Assembly: GCA_034104345.1 (NCBI GenBank)
Contig: JAXEDY010000025.1
Coordinates: forward strand, 1-64,000
Reading direction: 5' to 3'
Length of the DNA: 64,000 bases
DNA from: HGM11416 sp034104345
GTDB taxonomy: Bacteria; Bacillota; Clostridia; Christensenellales; Borkfalkiaceae
The notes below the pieces were generated by a model. It worked only from the letters and a program-made list of their open reading frames with translations, was not told where the DNA came from and did not search any database. This document shows, piece by piece, positions 33,427 through 43,205 of this stretch (position 1 is the stretch's first letter; every line of letters begins with the position of its first letter). Both the position numbers and the translations under genes were made by a program.

Positions 33427-34953
33427 ATGATAAGCAAGGTTACGGGGTTGGGCATTTTCGGGCTTGACAGTTTTTGCGTGGACGTAGAAACCGACGTTTC
33501 GTCGGGCTTGCCGCGCTTCGACATAGTCGGGCTTCCCGATGCCGCAGTTAAAGAATCGAAAGAGCGGGTGCGCTCGGCAATAAAAAACAGCGGATACGCT
33601 TTTCCTTACGGCGCGATTACCGTAAATTTAGCACCGGCCGACAGACGGAAAGAAGGCGTTTATCTCGATTTGCCGATTGCGATCGGCATTATTAAAGCGA
33701 ACAGCGGCTGTCTTCCCGAATCCTTCGACGATTACGTTCTGCTCGGCGAATTGTCGCTCGACGGAAAACTTCGCGGGCTTAACGGAATTATGCCGCTTTT
33801 GATTTCGGCGCGCGAGCAAGGGCTTAAAAAATTTATAATTCCCAAAGAAAACGAGCGCGAAGCGCAATATATCGACGGCGTTGAAGTTTACGCTTGCGAA
33901 ACGCTTTCTCAGGCAGTAGGGCATTTATCGGGCGAAAGGCCGGTGCGGAAATTGCTCGTTCACGGATATTCCGCGTTTAAAGGGCATGCCGAATATAACG
34001 AAGATTTAAAATTCGTAAAAGGTCAGCAGGTTGCAAAACGCGCGCTCGAAATTGCCGTAAGCGGCGGGCATAACGTTCTTTTTATCGGTTCGCCGGGATC
34101 GGGAAAAACGATGCTTGCAAGGTGTATTCCTTCGATAATGCCCGATCTCGATTTCGACGAAGCGCTCGAAACCACTAAAATTCATTCGATTGCGGGCATT
34201 TTAAAGCCCGAAGAGGGTATAATTACAAAAAGACCGTTTTTTACGCCGCACCACACGGCTTCGAGCGTTGCCATAATCGGCGGCGGCTCGTCGGCTAAAC
34301 CCGGTATTATAAGCCTTGCGCATAACGGCGTTTTGTATATGGACGAATTACCCGAATATCCGCGAAGCACGTTAGAGGCTCTGCGCCAGCCGCTTGAAGA
34401 CAGAACGGTTACGGTGTCGCGCGCGCGGACTTCGATAGATTATCCCGCAAGTTTTATGCTTGTTGCGAGCATGAATCCTTGTCCGTGCGGCAACTACGGC
34501 TCGAAAACGGCAGAATGCAGATGCACCGCGGCGCAGATTGCTAAATATAAAGCCAAACTTTCGGGTCCGCTTCTTGACAGAATCGATTTGCAGATAGAAG
34601 TAGACGCGGTCGATTACGACGACCTTGTAAAAGGTGGCGAAGAAGAAAGTTCTGAAGACGTGAGAAAACGCGTAAACAGAACGCGCGCCGTTCAACGCGA
34701 AAGATTTTTATCCGAAGGGATAAGAACAAACAGCGAAATGCACGAAAAACAACTTGAAAAATATTGCGTTTTATCGCCCGAATGCGAAAAAATTATGCGA
34801 GCTTCGTTTTTAAGTTTAAAATTTTCGGCACGCGGAAGAAGCCGCGTGTTAAAAGTTGCGAGAACGATTGCGGACATGGAACTTTCGGAAGAAATTTTGC
34901 CCAAACATATATTAGAAGCGGTAAGTTACCGCAGTTTTGACGTAAAATCTTAA
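33427..34953 (+). CDS. YifB/ComM family Mg-chelatase-like AAA ATPase
   Basis: 508-residue protein: an N-terminal ribosomal S5/Lon-like domain (about 1-165, FDIVGLPDAAVKESKERVRSA), a central AAA+ Mg-chelatase domain with Walker A GSPGSGKTMLA, and a C-terminal domain (about 400-505). A zinc-ribbon-like NPCPCGNYGSKTAECRC lies after the sensor region. Family members (ComM) promote branch migration during natural transformation. The following dprA supports a DNA uptake/recombination context. AAGGA precedes the ATG. Confidence 0.9.
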   Translation: MISKVTGLGIFGLDSFCVDVETDVSSGLPRFDIVGLPDAAVKESKERVRSAIKNSGYAFPYGAITVNLAPADRRKEGVYLDLPIAIGIIKANSGCLPESFDDYVLLGELSLDGKLRGLNGIMPLLISAREQGLKKFIIPKENEREAQYIDGVEVYACETLSQAVGHLSGERPVRKLLVHGYSAFKGHAEYNEDLKFVKGQQVAKRALEIAVSGGHNVLFIGSPGSGKTMLARCIPSIMPDLDFDEALETTKIHSIAGILKPEEGIITKRPFFTPHHTASSVAIIGGGSSAKPGIISLAHNGVLYMDELPEYPRSTLEALRQPLEDRTVTVSRARTSIDYPASFMLVASMNPCPCGNYGSKTAECRCTAAQIAKYKAKLSGPLLDRIDLQIEVDAVDYDDLVKGGEEESSEDVRKRVNRTRAVQRERFLSEGIRTNSEMHEKQLEKYCVLSPECEKIMRASFLSLKFSARGRSRVLKVARTIADMELSEEILPKHILEAVSYRSFDVKS

Positions 34954-35032
34954 AAAACGATATAAAACGGCAAAAATATTCGGCTATGACTTATGCCGAA
35001 AAACGATTTTAAAACGGTATTGAAAACATAAA

Positions 35033-36163
35033 ATGCGCAAAAATTATACAAACGACGAACTTGCCGTAATAATTTTAGATTCGTTTCAGAATTTAGAATA
35101 TAAACATAAAAGCGCGATATTGGCGCTTTATAACAAACCTTCGGATATTTTTAACGATTTCGAAAAAGCCGTAACGTACCTTACCGAAAACATAGGAGCG
35201 CCCGCCGCAAACACTTTTATAAAATCGTTCGGCGGCGGCGAATACACCGTTTACGTTTTGGATTCGCTTAACAAAAAGGGCGTTACCGCGGTTACTTATT
35301 TAAGCGGCGATTACCCTGAATCGTTTGAGAATTTGCCGCTTATGCCGATCTGCCTTTATTGCAAGGGTAATTTGAGTTTGCTTAACGCCGAGCGCAAAAT
35401 CGCGGTGGTAGGCTCGCGCAGAACGTTGCCTTTTGTTTTAAAAAAGAGCGAGCAGATTTGCAAAGATTTATCGCGTGCGGGCGAAGTTGTTGTTACGGGC
35501 AGCGCCGTAGGCGGCGACCGCAGCGCGATACTCGGCGCTATCGAAAGCGGCAACGTTATTTCGGTGCTTGCGCACGGGTTCGATTACGTTTATCCGCAGT
35601 CGAACCGCGAACTTATCGAAAAGGTTGCCGAGTGCGGTCTTGTTGTTTCGGAATACGCGCCCGACGTTCCGTCGAATGCTTGGCGGTTTCCGATGCGAAA
35701 CAGAATAATCGCCGCGCTTTCTGATTGCGCGTTTATTTTAAGCGGAGATTTAGAAAGCGGCACGCGGTATACCGCAAAATACGCCGAAGCATACAGCCGC
35801 CGACTTTACGCTTTTCCTTATTCGATAGGCGAAAGAAGCGGCGAAATTTGCAACTTGCTTATTAAACTTAATAAAGCAGCGCTCGTAGAAGAAACGGAAG
35901 ATATCGCGATAGGCGAAAACTTAAATTTAGAAGAGGAACCTGAACTCGACCTTGCAGACGACGAAAACGAAATTTTTTGCGCGATGAAGGGCGAATCGAC
36001 GGTTGACGAACTTTGCGCAGCCACGGATAAACGCGCCTTTGAAATTCTGCCCGTTTTATCTATGTTGGAAATAAAAGGATTTGTTTCGCGCGGGAAAACC
36101 GCAGGCACTTATATTCCGGTAAAAAAATCTAAAAAGCCCGTTAAAAGTCAAGAAAACGAATAA
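35033..36163 (+). CDS. dprA: DNA processing protein DprA
   Basis: Loads RecA on incoming single-stranded DNA during transformation. 376 residues: a helical N-terminal region, a Rossmann domain with VVGSRRTLP and VTGSAVGGDRSA (usually SGxAxGID, so the last Ile is Arg-shifted here), then LAHGFDYVYPQSNRELIE and PMRNRIIAALSD. A C-terminal winged-helix (about 305-365) is present. Adjacent to yifB and topA, the common order. Confidence 0.92.
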   Translation: MRKNYTNDELAVIILDSFQNLEYKHKSAILALYNKPSDIFNDFEKAVTYLTENIGAPAANTFIKSFGGGEYTVYVLDSLNKKGVTAVTYLSGDYPESFENLPLMPICLYCKGNLSLLNAERKIAVVGSRRTLPFVLKKSEQICKDLSRAGEVVVTGSAVGGDRSAILGAIESGNVISVLAHGFDYVYPQSNRELIEKVAECGLVVSEYAPDVPSNAWRFPMRNRIIAALSDCAFILSGDLESGTRYTAKYAEAYSRRLYAFPYSIGERSGEICNLLIKLNKAALVEETEDIAIGENLNLEEEPELDLADDENEIFCAMKGESTVDELCAATDKRAFEILPVLSMLEIKGFVSRGKTAGTYIPVKKSKKPVKSQENE

Positions 36164-36231
36164 CGGATTTCATTAAAAACAAAATAAACGAACAAAACAG
36201 CGCGCCTTTTACGGAGTGCGGGGAGAAATAA

Positions 36232-38541
36232 ATGCAACTTATAATTGTGGAATCGCCGTCAAAAGCGAAAACTATCGAAAAATATCTTAAAGGTAAATAT
36301 AAAGTAGACGCGTCGGAAGGGCACATACGCGACTTGCCCGAAAAACGGCTCGGCGTTAACGTGGGCGGCAATTTCGAGCCTAACTACGAAATTTCGCCTT
36401 CGAAAAAAGCGGTTATAAAAAGGCTTGAAGAAAAAGCCGCCAAAGCCGACAAAGTTTATCTCGCAACCGACCCTGACCGCGAAGGCGAAGCCATTTCGTG
36501 GCATTTAATGGAAGTTTTAAAACTTCAGGGCAAGGCACAGCGTATCGAGTTTAACGAAGTAAGCGAAAAGGCGATTAAAAACGCGCTCGAACATCCGCGC
36601 GAAATCAACAAAAACCTTGTCGATTCGCAACAGGCGCGCCGCGTATTAGACAGACTCGTCGGTTATAAGTTAAGCCCGTTTTTGTGCAAACGTATTAAAG
36701 ACGGACTTTCGGGCGGACGCGTGCAGTCGGTTACTTTGCGCTTGATTACCGACAAAGAACGCGAAATTCAGGCGTTTAAACCGCAGGAATATTGGAACGT
36801 TTCGGCAACCTTAAAGGCGGCGGTCGCTCCGCAGTTCAAGGCTTTGCTTTTAGAAAAGGGCGGCAAAAAATATAAACCCGCTTCGAAAGACGATGCCGAC
36901 AATGCCTTGGCTGAAATAAATTCAAGCGAATTTATCGTTAAAGACGTTAAAAAATCGGTTGTTAAATCGCATCCGCTTCCGCCGTTTACGACCAGCACGA
37001 TGCAGCAGGACGCTTCGAACAAACTCGGTATGAGTTCTCCGCAGATAATGCAGGTTGCACAGCACCTTTACGAAGGTATGGAAACGCAGAACGGGCATAT
37101 CGCTCTCGTGACCTATATCAGAACGGACTCGGTACGCGTAAGCGCCGACGCTATCAGCGCCGCGCGTTCGTTTATTTCGGGTAAGTTCGGCGACGAGTAT
37201 TTACCCAAAACGCCCAACTATTACAAATCGAAAGCAAACGCGCAGGACGCACACGAAGCGATAAGACCTATCGATTTATCGGTAACGCCCGAAAGCGTAA
37301 AAAGCGTTCTTGATAAAAACCACTATAACCTTTATAAACTTATTTACGACAGATTTTTGGCTTCGCAAATGGCTGAAGCCGTTTACAATCAGGTTAAGGT
37401 AGACGTTGCCGCCGGCGATTACGTTTTTAAAACAACGGGCAAAACCGTAACTTTTAAAGGTTTTACAGCAGTTTACGACGATTATACCGCGGGCGCCGCA
37501 CAAAACGACGACATGACCGAAAACAAAACTCTTCCCGTAATGAACGTGGGCGATAACCTTAAAAAGGTTAAAATCGACGCAGAACAGAAGTTCACCAAGC
37601 CGCCCGTAAGATTTACCGACGCAAGTCTGGTTAAAATTATGGAAGAAAAGGGCATAGGTCGTCCGTCAACTTATTCTTCGATTATTTCGGTTTTATCGAA
37701 ACGTAAATATACCGTAAAAGAAGGCAAATATATCGTACCTACCGATATCGCGTTTAAAATTACCGACCTTTTAACCAAATATTTCCCCGATATTATGGAC
37801 GTAGGTTTTACCGCCGATATGGAAGATAAACTCGACGACATTGAAAACGGCGGAAAAGACTGGCACAAACTTATAATGGATTTTTACCCCGAATTTAAAG
37901 ACCGTTTAGCAAAAGCCACGCAGGACGGCGACGAAATTACGGATATTATTTGCGAAAAATGCGGCTCGCCTATGGTTAGAAAAAACGGCAGATACGGTAA
38001 ATTTTTGGCATGCTCCAATTATCCCGAATGCTCGAACATAAAAGCCGAAAACGTTGAAGAATCCGACGTAATCTGCGAAAAATGCGGTGCAAAAATGATT
38101 TATAAAACGGGTAAGTTCGGTAAGTTTTTGGCTTGCCCCAACTATCCGAAATGCATCAACATAAAACCGCTTAACGAAGAAGCGTCAAGCGAAAAATGCG
38201 AAGTTTGCGGCGGCGAAACGGTTATTAAAAAAGGTAAATTCGGCAAATATCTGCTTTGCAAAAACTGCAAACACACCAAAAGCCTTGCCGAAGACGCAGG
38301 CGTTTGCCCCGTTTGCCATAAGCCTACGCGCAAAATGACTTCGAAGGCGGGAAAAACCTTTTACGGTTGTTCGTCGTATCCCGAATGTTCGTTTATGAGT
38401 TGGGATATGCCCACCGGCGAACTTTGCCCCGAATGCGGCAAATATCTCGTTTATTCGAAAGATATGAAAACTATTAAATGCTCGTCGAAAGACTGCAAAT
38501 ATTCGGTTAAAAACGAGCAGACGAAAGATAAAGAAAACTGA
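36232..38541 (+). CDS. topA: DNA topoisomerase I
   Basis: Type IA topoisomerase relaxing negative supercoils. The Toprim domain begins at residue 1 (LIIVESPSKAKTIEKYL) and has DPDREGEAISWHL. The active-site tyrosine is Y295 in TYIRTDSVRV. After residue about 560 there are five zinc-ribbon-like modules (CEKCG, CEKCG, CEVCG, CPVCH, CPECG starts). The third is modified (CKNCKHTK) and the others keep four cysteines. 769 residues. GGGGAG ribosome-binding site. Confidence 0.96.
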   Translation: MQLIIVESPSKAKTIEKYLKGKYKVDASEGHIRDLPEKRLGVNVGGNFEPNYEISPSKKAVIKRLEEKAAKADKVYLATDPDREGEAISWHLMEVLKLQGKAQRIEFNEVSEKAIKNALEHPREINKNLVDSQQARRVLDRLVGYKLSPFLCKRIKDGLSGGRVQSVTLRLITDKEREIQAFKPQEYWNVSATLKAAVAPQFKALLLEKGGKKYKPASKDDADNALAEINSSEFIVKDVKKSVVKSHPLPPFTTSTMQQDASNKLGMSSPQIMQVAQHLYEGMETQNGHIALVTYIRTDSVRVSADAISAARSFISGKFGDEYLPKTPNYYKSKANAQDAHEAIRPIDLSVTPESVKSVLDKNHYNLYKLIYDRFLASQMAEAVYNQVKVDVAAGDYVFKTTGKTVTFKGFTAVYDDYTAGAAQNDDMTENKTLPVMNVGDNLKKVKIDAEQKFTKPPVRFTDASLVKIMEEKGIGRPSTYSSIISVLSKRKYTVKEGKYIVPTDIAFKITDLLTKYFPDIMDVGFTADMEDKLDDIENGGKDWHKLIMDFYPEFKDRLAKATQDGDEITDIICEKCGSPMVRKNGRYGKFLACSNYPECSNIKAENVEESDVICEKCGAKMIYKTGKFGKFLACPNYPKCINIKPLNEEASSEKCEVCGGETVIKKGKFGKYLLCKNCKHTKSLAEDAGVCPVCHKPTRKMTSKAGKTFYGCSSYPECSFMSWDMPTGELCPECGKYLVYSKDMKTIKCSSKDCKYSVKNEQTKDKEN

Positions 38542-38568
38542 TTTAAATTACTTGCGATTAAATTTATA

Positions 38569-39891
38569 ATGAATAACAACGATACTTTTGCAAAACCCGT
38601 CGTAAAAGTAATAGGCGGCGGGCTTGCGGGCAGCGAAGCGGCGTATTATCTTGCCAAACGAGGCTATAAGGTTAAACTTTACGATATTAAACCTAAAGCG
38701 TTTACGCCCGCGCACCACAGCGAAAATTACGGCGAACTCGTTTGCTCTAATTCGCTTAAATCGTCCGACGTGTTCGGCAACGCATGCGGGCTTTTAAAGC
38801 AGGAAATGCGCGTTTTAGGCAGTCTGATTATTGAATGTGCCGACAAAACAAAAGTTCCCGCAGGCAACGCTCTCGCCGTCGACAGAGAACTTTTTTCTGC
38901 CGAAATAACCAAAAAACTGCGCGAATGCGACAATATCGAAGAAGTTTGCGAAGAAGTTGAAGCAATAGATTTAAACGAGCCCGTAATTATTGCGACCGGA
39001 CCTTTAACCACCGATAAGCTTTGCGAATTTATAAAAAACATAACCGGCTCGTTTTATTTTTTCGATGCGGCGGCGCCCATAATTTCGGGCGACAGCATCG
39101 ATTATTCGTGCGCGTTCACCGCCGACAGATACGGCGAAGAAGGGGGTGATTATATAAATTGCCCTATGGATAAAGATACTTACGACGAATTTTACGAAGC
39201 GCTTATAACCGCAAAACGCGCCGAAGTGCACGACTTTGAAAACGCAAAAGTGTTCGAAGGGTGTATGCCCGTCGAAGTTATGGCAGCGCGCGGAAAAGAT
39301 ACTTTAAGGTTCGGACCGTTAAAACCTGCGGGGCTTACCGATCCGAAAACGGGCAGATGGCCTTATGCGTGTTTGCAGCTTCGCAAAGAAAACGTAAGCG
39401 GAAGCGCGTATAACATGGTCGGGTTTCAGACAAACCTTTTGTTCGGCGAACAAAAAAGGGTGTTTTCGCTTTTTCCCGCTCTGAAAAACGCCGAGTTTTT
39501 GCGCTACGGAGTAATGCATAAAAACAATTTTATTAACTCGCCGCAAAATTTAGATAAATATTTTTCGCTTAAAACAAATCCGCTTTGCTTTTTCGCGGGG
39601 CAGATGACGGGCGTCGAAGGTTACGTCGAAAGCGCGGCTTCCGGGCTTATGGCGGCGATAAATTTAGATTGCAGGCTTTCGGGAAAACAACTTCCCGATT
39701 GGAACTGCGAAACGGTTTCGGGCGCGCTTGCGTGTTACGTTGCAACGCCGAACGCCGATTTTCAACCGATGAACGCGAACTACGGAATACTTGCACCCGT
39801 GAACATATCGGGTAAAAACAAAGCCGAAAAGCGAAAAAAACTTGCCGAAAGGGCGCTTGAAAGAATTGAAGAAATTAAGAATAAACTATAA
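38569..39891 (+). CDS. trmFO: Methylenetetrahydrofolate-tRNA (uracil-54-C5) methyltransferase TrmFO
   Basis: Folate- and FAD-dependent enzyme that makes ribothymidine 54 in tRNAs of many Firmicutes. FAD-binding motif VIGGGLAGSEAAYYLAKRG at residues about 14-32; the catalytic-region block ELVCSNSLKS, then TGRWPYACLQLRKEN and GQMTGVEGYVESAASGLMA. 440 residues. It sits between topA and hslV as in Bacillus, though xerC is missing from the usual series. Confidence 0.95.
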   Translation: MNNNDTFAKPVVKVIGGGLAGSEAAYYLAKRGYKVKLYDIKPKAFTPAHHSENYGELVCSNSLKSSDVFGNACGLLKQEMRVLGSLIIECADKTKVPAGNALAVDRELFSAEITKKLRECDNIEEVCEEVEAIDLNEPVIIATGPLTTDKLCEFIKNITGSFYFFDAAAPIISGDSIDYSCAFTADRYGEEGGDYINCPMDKDTYDEFYEALITAKRAEVHDFENAKVFEGCMPVEVMAARGKDTLRFGPLKPAGLTDPKTGRWPYACLQLRKENVSGSAYNMVGFQTNLLFGEQKRVFSLFPALKNAEFLRYGVMHKNNFINSPQNLDKYFSLKTNPLCFFAGQMTGVEGYVESAASGLMAAINLDCRLSGKQLPDWNCETVSGALACYVATPNADFQPMNANYGILAPVNISGKNKAEKRKKLAERALERIEEIKNKL

Positions 39892-39971
39892 ATCGTGATT
39901 CGTAAAAATTTTTAAAATCGCTTTAAACATGCTGAAAAATAAAATTTTTTATGAAACGTATAAAATAAAAA

Positions 39972-39980
39972 TGTTATAAT
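39972..39980 (+). promoter_or_regulatory. Probable hslV promoter (extended -10)
   Basis: TGT followed by TATAAT (39975-39980) 15 nt before the ATG; -35 region is weak. Would give a very short leader containing the CGGAG ribosome-binding site. Confidence 0.4.
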
Positions 39981-39995
39981 ACGGAGAAAAATAAA

Positions 39996-40538
39996 ATGCC
40001 GATAGAATTTCATGGAACAACGATTTGCGGCGTTACCCGGAACGGGAAAACCGCTATTGCGGGAGACGGACAGGTAACGATGGGCGAAAGCGTGATTTTT
40101 AAAAACAACGCGATAAAAGTAAGAAGAATTTATAACGACCAGGTAATTTTAGGATTTGCGGGAAGCGTTTCCGACGCGTTTTCGCTTACCGAAAGATTTG
40201 AAGGAATGCTTAACAAATATTCGGGCAATTTAATGCGCAGCGCGGTGGAACTTGCCGAACTTTGGCGCAACGACAAAATGCCCAGAAAGTTAGAAGCGAT
40301 GATGATAGTTGCCGATAAGGATACGATGCTTATTTTGTCCGGCTCGGGCGAAGTTATCGAACCCGACGGCGGCGTTTGCGCTATCGGAAGCGGCGGAAAC
40401 TATGCTCTTGCCGCCGCAAAAGCGTTGATAGAAGAAACCGATTATTCCGCCGAAGAAATTGCTAAAAAAGCGCTTTTAATCGCAAGTAAAATCTGTATTT
40501 TTACGAACGATAACATTAAAGTGGAAACCATCGGTTAA
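39996..40538 (+). CDS. hslV: ATP-dependent protease proteolytic subunit HslV
   Basis: Proteasome-like peptidase of the HslUV complex. A 7-residue propeptide (MPIEFHG) precedes the catalytic threonine T8 in TTICGVTRNGKTAIAGDGQVT. Threonine, not the serine of Bacillus ClpQ, is the nucleophile. 180 residues; IGSGGNYALAAAKAL is the sodium-site region. hslU follows 32 nt later. Confidence 0.96.
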   Translation: MPIEFHGTTICGVTRNGKTAIAGDGQVTMGESVIFKNNAIKVRRIYNDQVILGFAGSVSDAFSLTERFEGMLNKYSGNLMRSAVELAELWRNDKMPRKLEAMMIVADKDTMLILSGSGEVIEPDGGVCAIGSGGNYALAAAKALIEETDYSAEEIAKKALLIASKICIFTNDNIKVETIG

Positions 40539-40570
40539 CAAAAATCTTTATTTTTTAAGGAGAGTTTTAT

Positions 40571-41881
40571 ATGGATTATACGCCGAGAGAGATTGTAAAC
40601 GAACTCGATAAATATATAATAGGGCAAAATGAAGCTAAGCATGCGGTTGCGATTGCGCTTAGAAACAGATACCGCAGAAGCAAACTTCCGCTCGACCTTA
40701 TGGAAGAAGTTACGCCCAAAAACATAATCATGAAAGGACCTACGGGCGTAGGTAAAACCGAAATAGCAAGAAGACTTGCAAAACTCGTTAAAGCGCCGTT
40801 TATCAAAGTCGAAGCAACGAAATATACCGAAGTGGGATACGTCGGGCGCGACGTCGAATCGATGGTGCGCGACCTTGTCGAAAGTTCGATAAGGCTTGTT
40901 AAAGACGAATATTTGCAAAGCGTGAACGAGCGCGCTTCGGCTGTTGCCGAAAAACGCCTTTCTAAAGTTGTTTGCGCCGCGTTTAACGAAGGTAAAACCG
41001 AAGGTGTAGAAGAAATAAACCCAAATCAGGCGCTCGACGGAATAAAAGCGGGAATTTACGACGAAATGATAATCGAAATCGAAGTAAAAGACGCGCCGAA
41101 GCCTATGGAAGTAGTTCCGGGGGGTGCGGAAATTAACATCGGAACGATTTTCGGCGATATGCTTCCGCAACGCAAAAAGAAAAAGCGCATGACGGTTAAA
41201 GAAGCGCGTAAAATTTTCACCGACGAAGAAGCCGAAAAACTTATCGACGACGACGCGGTCGTTGCCGAAGGCGTTCGCCGAGCCGAACAAGAAGGCATAA
41301 TTTTTATCGACGAAATCGATAAAATTGCCGGAAAATCGGATAAAAACAGCGGACCCGACGTTTCGCGCGAGGGCGTTCAGCGCGATATTTTGCCGATAGT
41401 AGAAGGTTGCACCGTTCAGACTAAATACGGAATGGTTAAAACGGATTATATTCTGTTTATCGCCGCGGGCGCGTTTCACGTTGCCGCCGTTTCGGACTTA
41501 ATCCCCGAACTTCAGGGCAGATTTCCTATAACGGTTGAGCTTAAAAGCCTTACGAAAGACGATTTCGTGCAGATTTTAACCACGCCGAAAAACGCGATAA
41601 CTATGCAGTATGAAAAACTGCTTGAAGTTGATAACGTAAAATTGGAATTTGAGCCCGACGGAATAGAAGAAATCGCTTCGCTTTCGGCGGCGATAAACGA
41701 ACAGTCCGAAGACATCGGCGCAAGGCGTCTTCACACCGTTATGGAAAACTTGTTAGACGACGTTTCGTTCAACGCGTGCGGCAATCATCCGCTCGTTACC
41801 GTAAAAATCGACAAAGTTTACGTCGATGAACATCTCGACGATGTGGTAAAAAAACAAAACCTTAAAAAATACGTTTTATAA
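40571..41881 (+). CDS. hslU: ATP-dependent protease ATPase subunit HslU
   Basis: AAA+ unfoldase partner of HslV. 436 residues: Walker A GPTGVGKTEIA, pore-loop GYVGRDVESM, an inserted I domain (residues about 105-235), Walker B GIIFIDEIDKI, sensor region IGARRLHTVMENLLDD, and the C-terminal LKKYVL tail that activates HslV in the family. An AAGGAG site precedes the ATG. codY, its common neighbour in Bacillus, is not present; hisS follows. Confidence 0.96.
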   Translation: MDYTPREIVNELDKYIIGQNEAKHAVAIALRNRYRRSKLPLDLMEEVTPKNIIMKGPTGVGKTEIARRLAKLVKAPFIKVEATKYTEVGYVGRDVESMVRDLVESSIRLVKDEYLQSVNERASAVAEKRLSKVVCAAFNEGKTEGVEEINPNQALDGIKAGIYDEMIIEIEVKDAPKPMEVVPGGAEINIGTIFGDMLPQRKKKKRMTVKEARKIFTDEEAEKLIDDDAVVAEGVRRAEQEGIIFIDEIDKIAGKSDKNSGPDVSREGVQRDILPIVEGCTVQTKYGMVKTDYILFIAAGAFHVAAVSDLIPELQGRFPITVELKSLTKDDFVQILTTPKNAITMQYEKLLEVDNVKLEFEPDGIEEIASLSAAINEQSEDIGARRLHTVMENLLDDVSFNACGNHPLVTVKIDKVYVDEHLDDVVKKQNLKKYVL

Positions 41882-41926
41882 CATTAGTTTTTGCGCTTGC
41901 GTTTTTAAAGCGTTCGAGGAGATAAT

Positions 41927-43180
41927 ATGATAAACATTCCCAAGGGGACGAAGGACGTTTTGCCCGCCGATTCGTATAAGTGGCATTACGTTGAAAATTT
42001 AATGCGCGAAACCGCGCGCGAATTTTGCCTTAAAGAGGTAAGAACGCCCACGTTCGAGCATACCGAGTTGTTTTTGCGCGGCGTAGGCGACACGACCGAC
42101 GTCGTTAACAAAGAAATGTATACGTTCAACGACAAAGGCAATCGTTCTATAACTTTAAAGCCCGAAGGCACCGCAGGAGTTGCGCGCGCTTTTATCGAAA
42201 ACGGCTTGTTTAACGGCGTTATGCCGCTTAAAATGTATTACGAAACGCCCGTTTTCCGTTACGAACGCCCGCAGGCGGGGCGACTAAGAGAACACCATCA
42301 GTTCGGCGTTGAAATTTACGGGGCTAAAGGCGCGGATACCGACGCCGAAGTTATTTTAATCGCATATACGATGCTTAAAAAAGCGGGGCTTAACGTAGAA
42401 CTTAACGTTAACTCGATAGGTTGCCCCGAATGCAGAAAAAAATATAACGCGGCTTTAAAAGAATATTTATCGGCAAGCCTTGACAAAATGTGCGACGATT
42501 GCCGCTCGCGCTTTGATAAAAACCCGCTTCGTATTCTCGATTGTAAAGAAGAAGGTTGCCGCGCGCTTTGTAAATCCGCGCCGAAAATCACCGATTATCT
42601 GTGTGACGATTGCCGCGCACATTTTAACGCGCTTCAAAAATATTTAACGCTTGCGGGGCTCGATTTTAAAATCAACACGAATATAGTGCGCGGGCTCGAT
42701 TATTACACGCGCACCGTTTTCGAATTCGTTACCACCGATTTAGGCTCGCAGGGCACCGTTTGCGGCGGCGGCAGATACGATAATCTCGTTGCTCAACTCG
42801 GCGGAGTAAGCGTTCCGTGCGTAGGGTTCGGAATGGGGCTCGAACGTTTGCTTATGCTTATGGAAAATAAAGGCGTTTTGCCCGAAGATACCGAAGTTCC
42901 CGACGTTTACGTCGTTAGCATGGGCGACGGCGCACACGAAAAAGCCTTTACTTTATGCTCGGATTTGCGCAAAAACGGCGTTTCGTGCGATTTCGACCAC
43001 ATGGAACGCGGGGTAAAGCCGCAATTTAAATACGCCGACAAAATTCAAGCAAAGTTCGTTCTTACGATAGGCGACGACGAACTTAATAAAAACGCCGCCG
43101 TGTTGAAACGCATGCAGGACGGCGAAAAAATAGACGTCGATTTAACAGCCGAAAGCGTCGTAAAGGCGATTAAGGGCTGA
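41927..43180 (+). CDS. hisS: Histidyl-tRNA synthetase
   Basis: Class II aminoacyl-tRNA synthetase. 417 residues: motif 1 region PKGTKDVLPADSYKW, motif 2 PVFRYERPQAGRLREHHQFG, histidine motifs LDYYTRTVFEF and GGGRYDNLV, motif 3 GFGMGLERLL, and a C-terminal anticodon domain (about 325-415). A cysteine-rich insertion (residues about 165-230: CPECRKK, CDDC, CKEEGCRALC, CDDC) looks like a metal-binding subdomain as seen in other clostridial HisRS. GAGGAG ribosome-binding site. Confidence 0.96.
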   Translation: MINIPKGTKDVLPADSYKWHYVENLMRETAREFCLKEVRTPTFEHTELFLRGVGDTTDVVNKEMYTFNDKGNRSITLKPEGTAGVARAFIENGLFNGVMPLKMYYETPVFRYERPQAGRLREHHQFGVEIYGAKGADTDAEVILIAYTMLKKAGLNVELNVNSIGCPECRKKYNAALKEYLSASLDKMCDDCRSRFDKNPLRILDCKEEGCRALCKSAPKITDYLCDDCRAHFNALQKYLTLAGLDFKINTNIVRGLDYYTRTVFEFVTTDLGSQGTVCGGGRYDNLVAQLGGVSVPCVGFGMGLERLLMLMENKGVLPEDTEVPDVYVVSMGDGAHEKAFTLCSDLRKNGVSCDFDHMERGVKPQFKYADKIQAKFVLTIGDDELNKNAAVLKRMQDGEKIDVDLTAESVVKAIKG

Positions 43181-43205
43181 ACTCGGCTTAAAAAAGTTAA
43201 TTAAA

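Noticed and set aside
40535..41479. A 314-codon open frame on the minus strand
   Set aside because: It lies wholly antisense to hslU, which has full family motifs. Its translation is Phe/Arg/Tyr-rich, typical of the complement of Glu/Lys-rich coding sequence.
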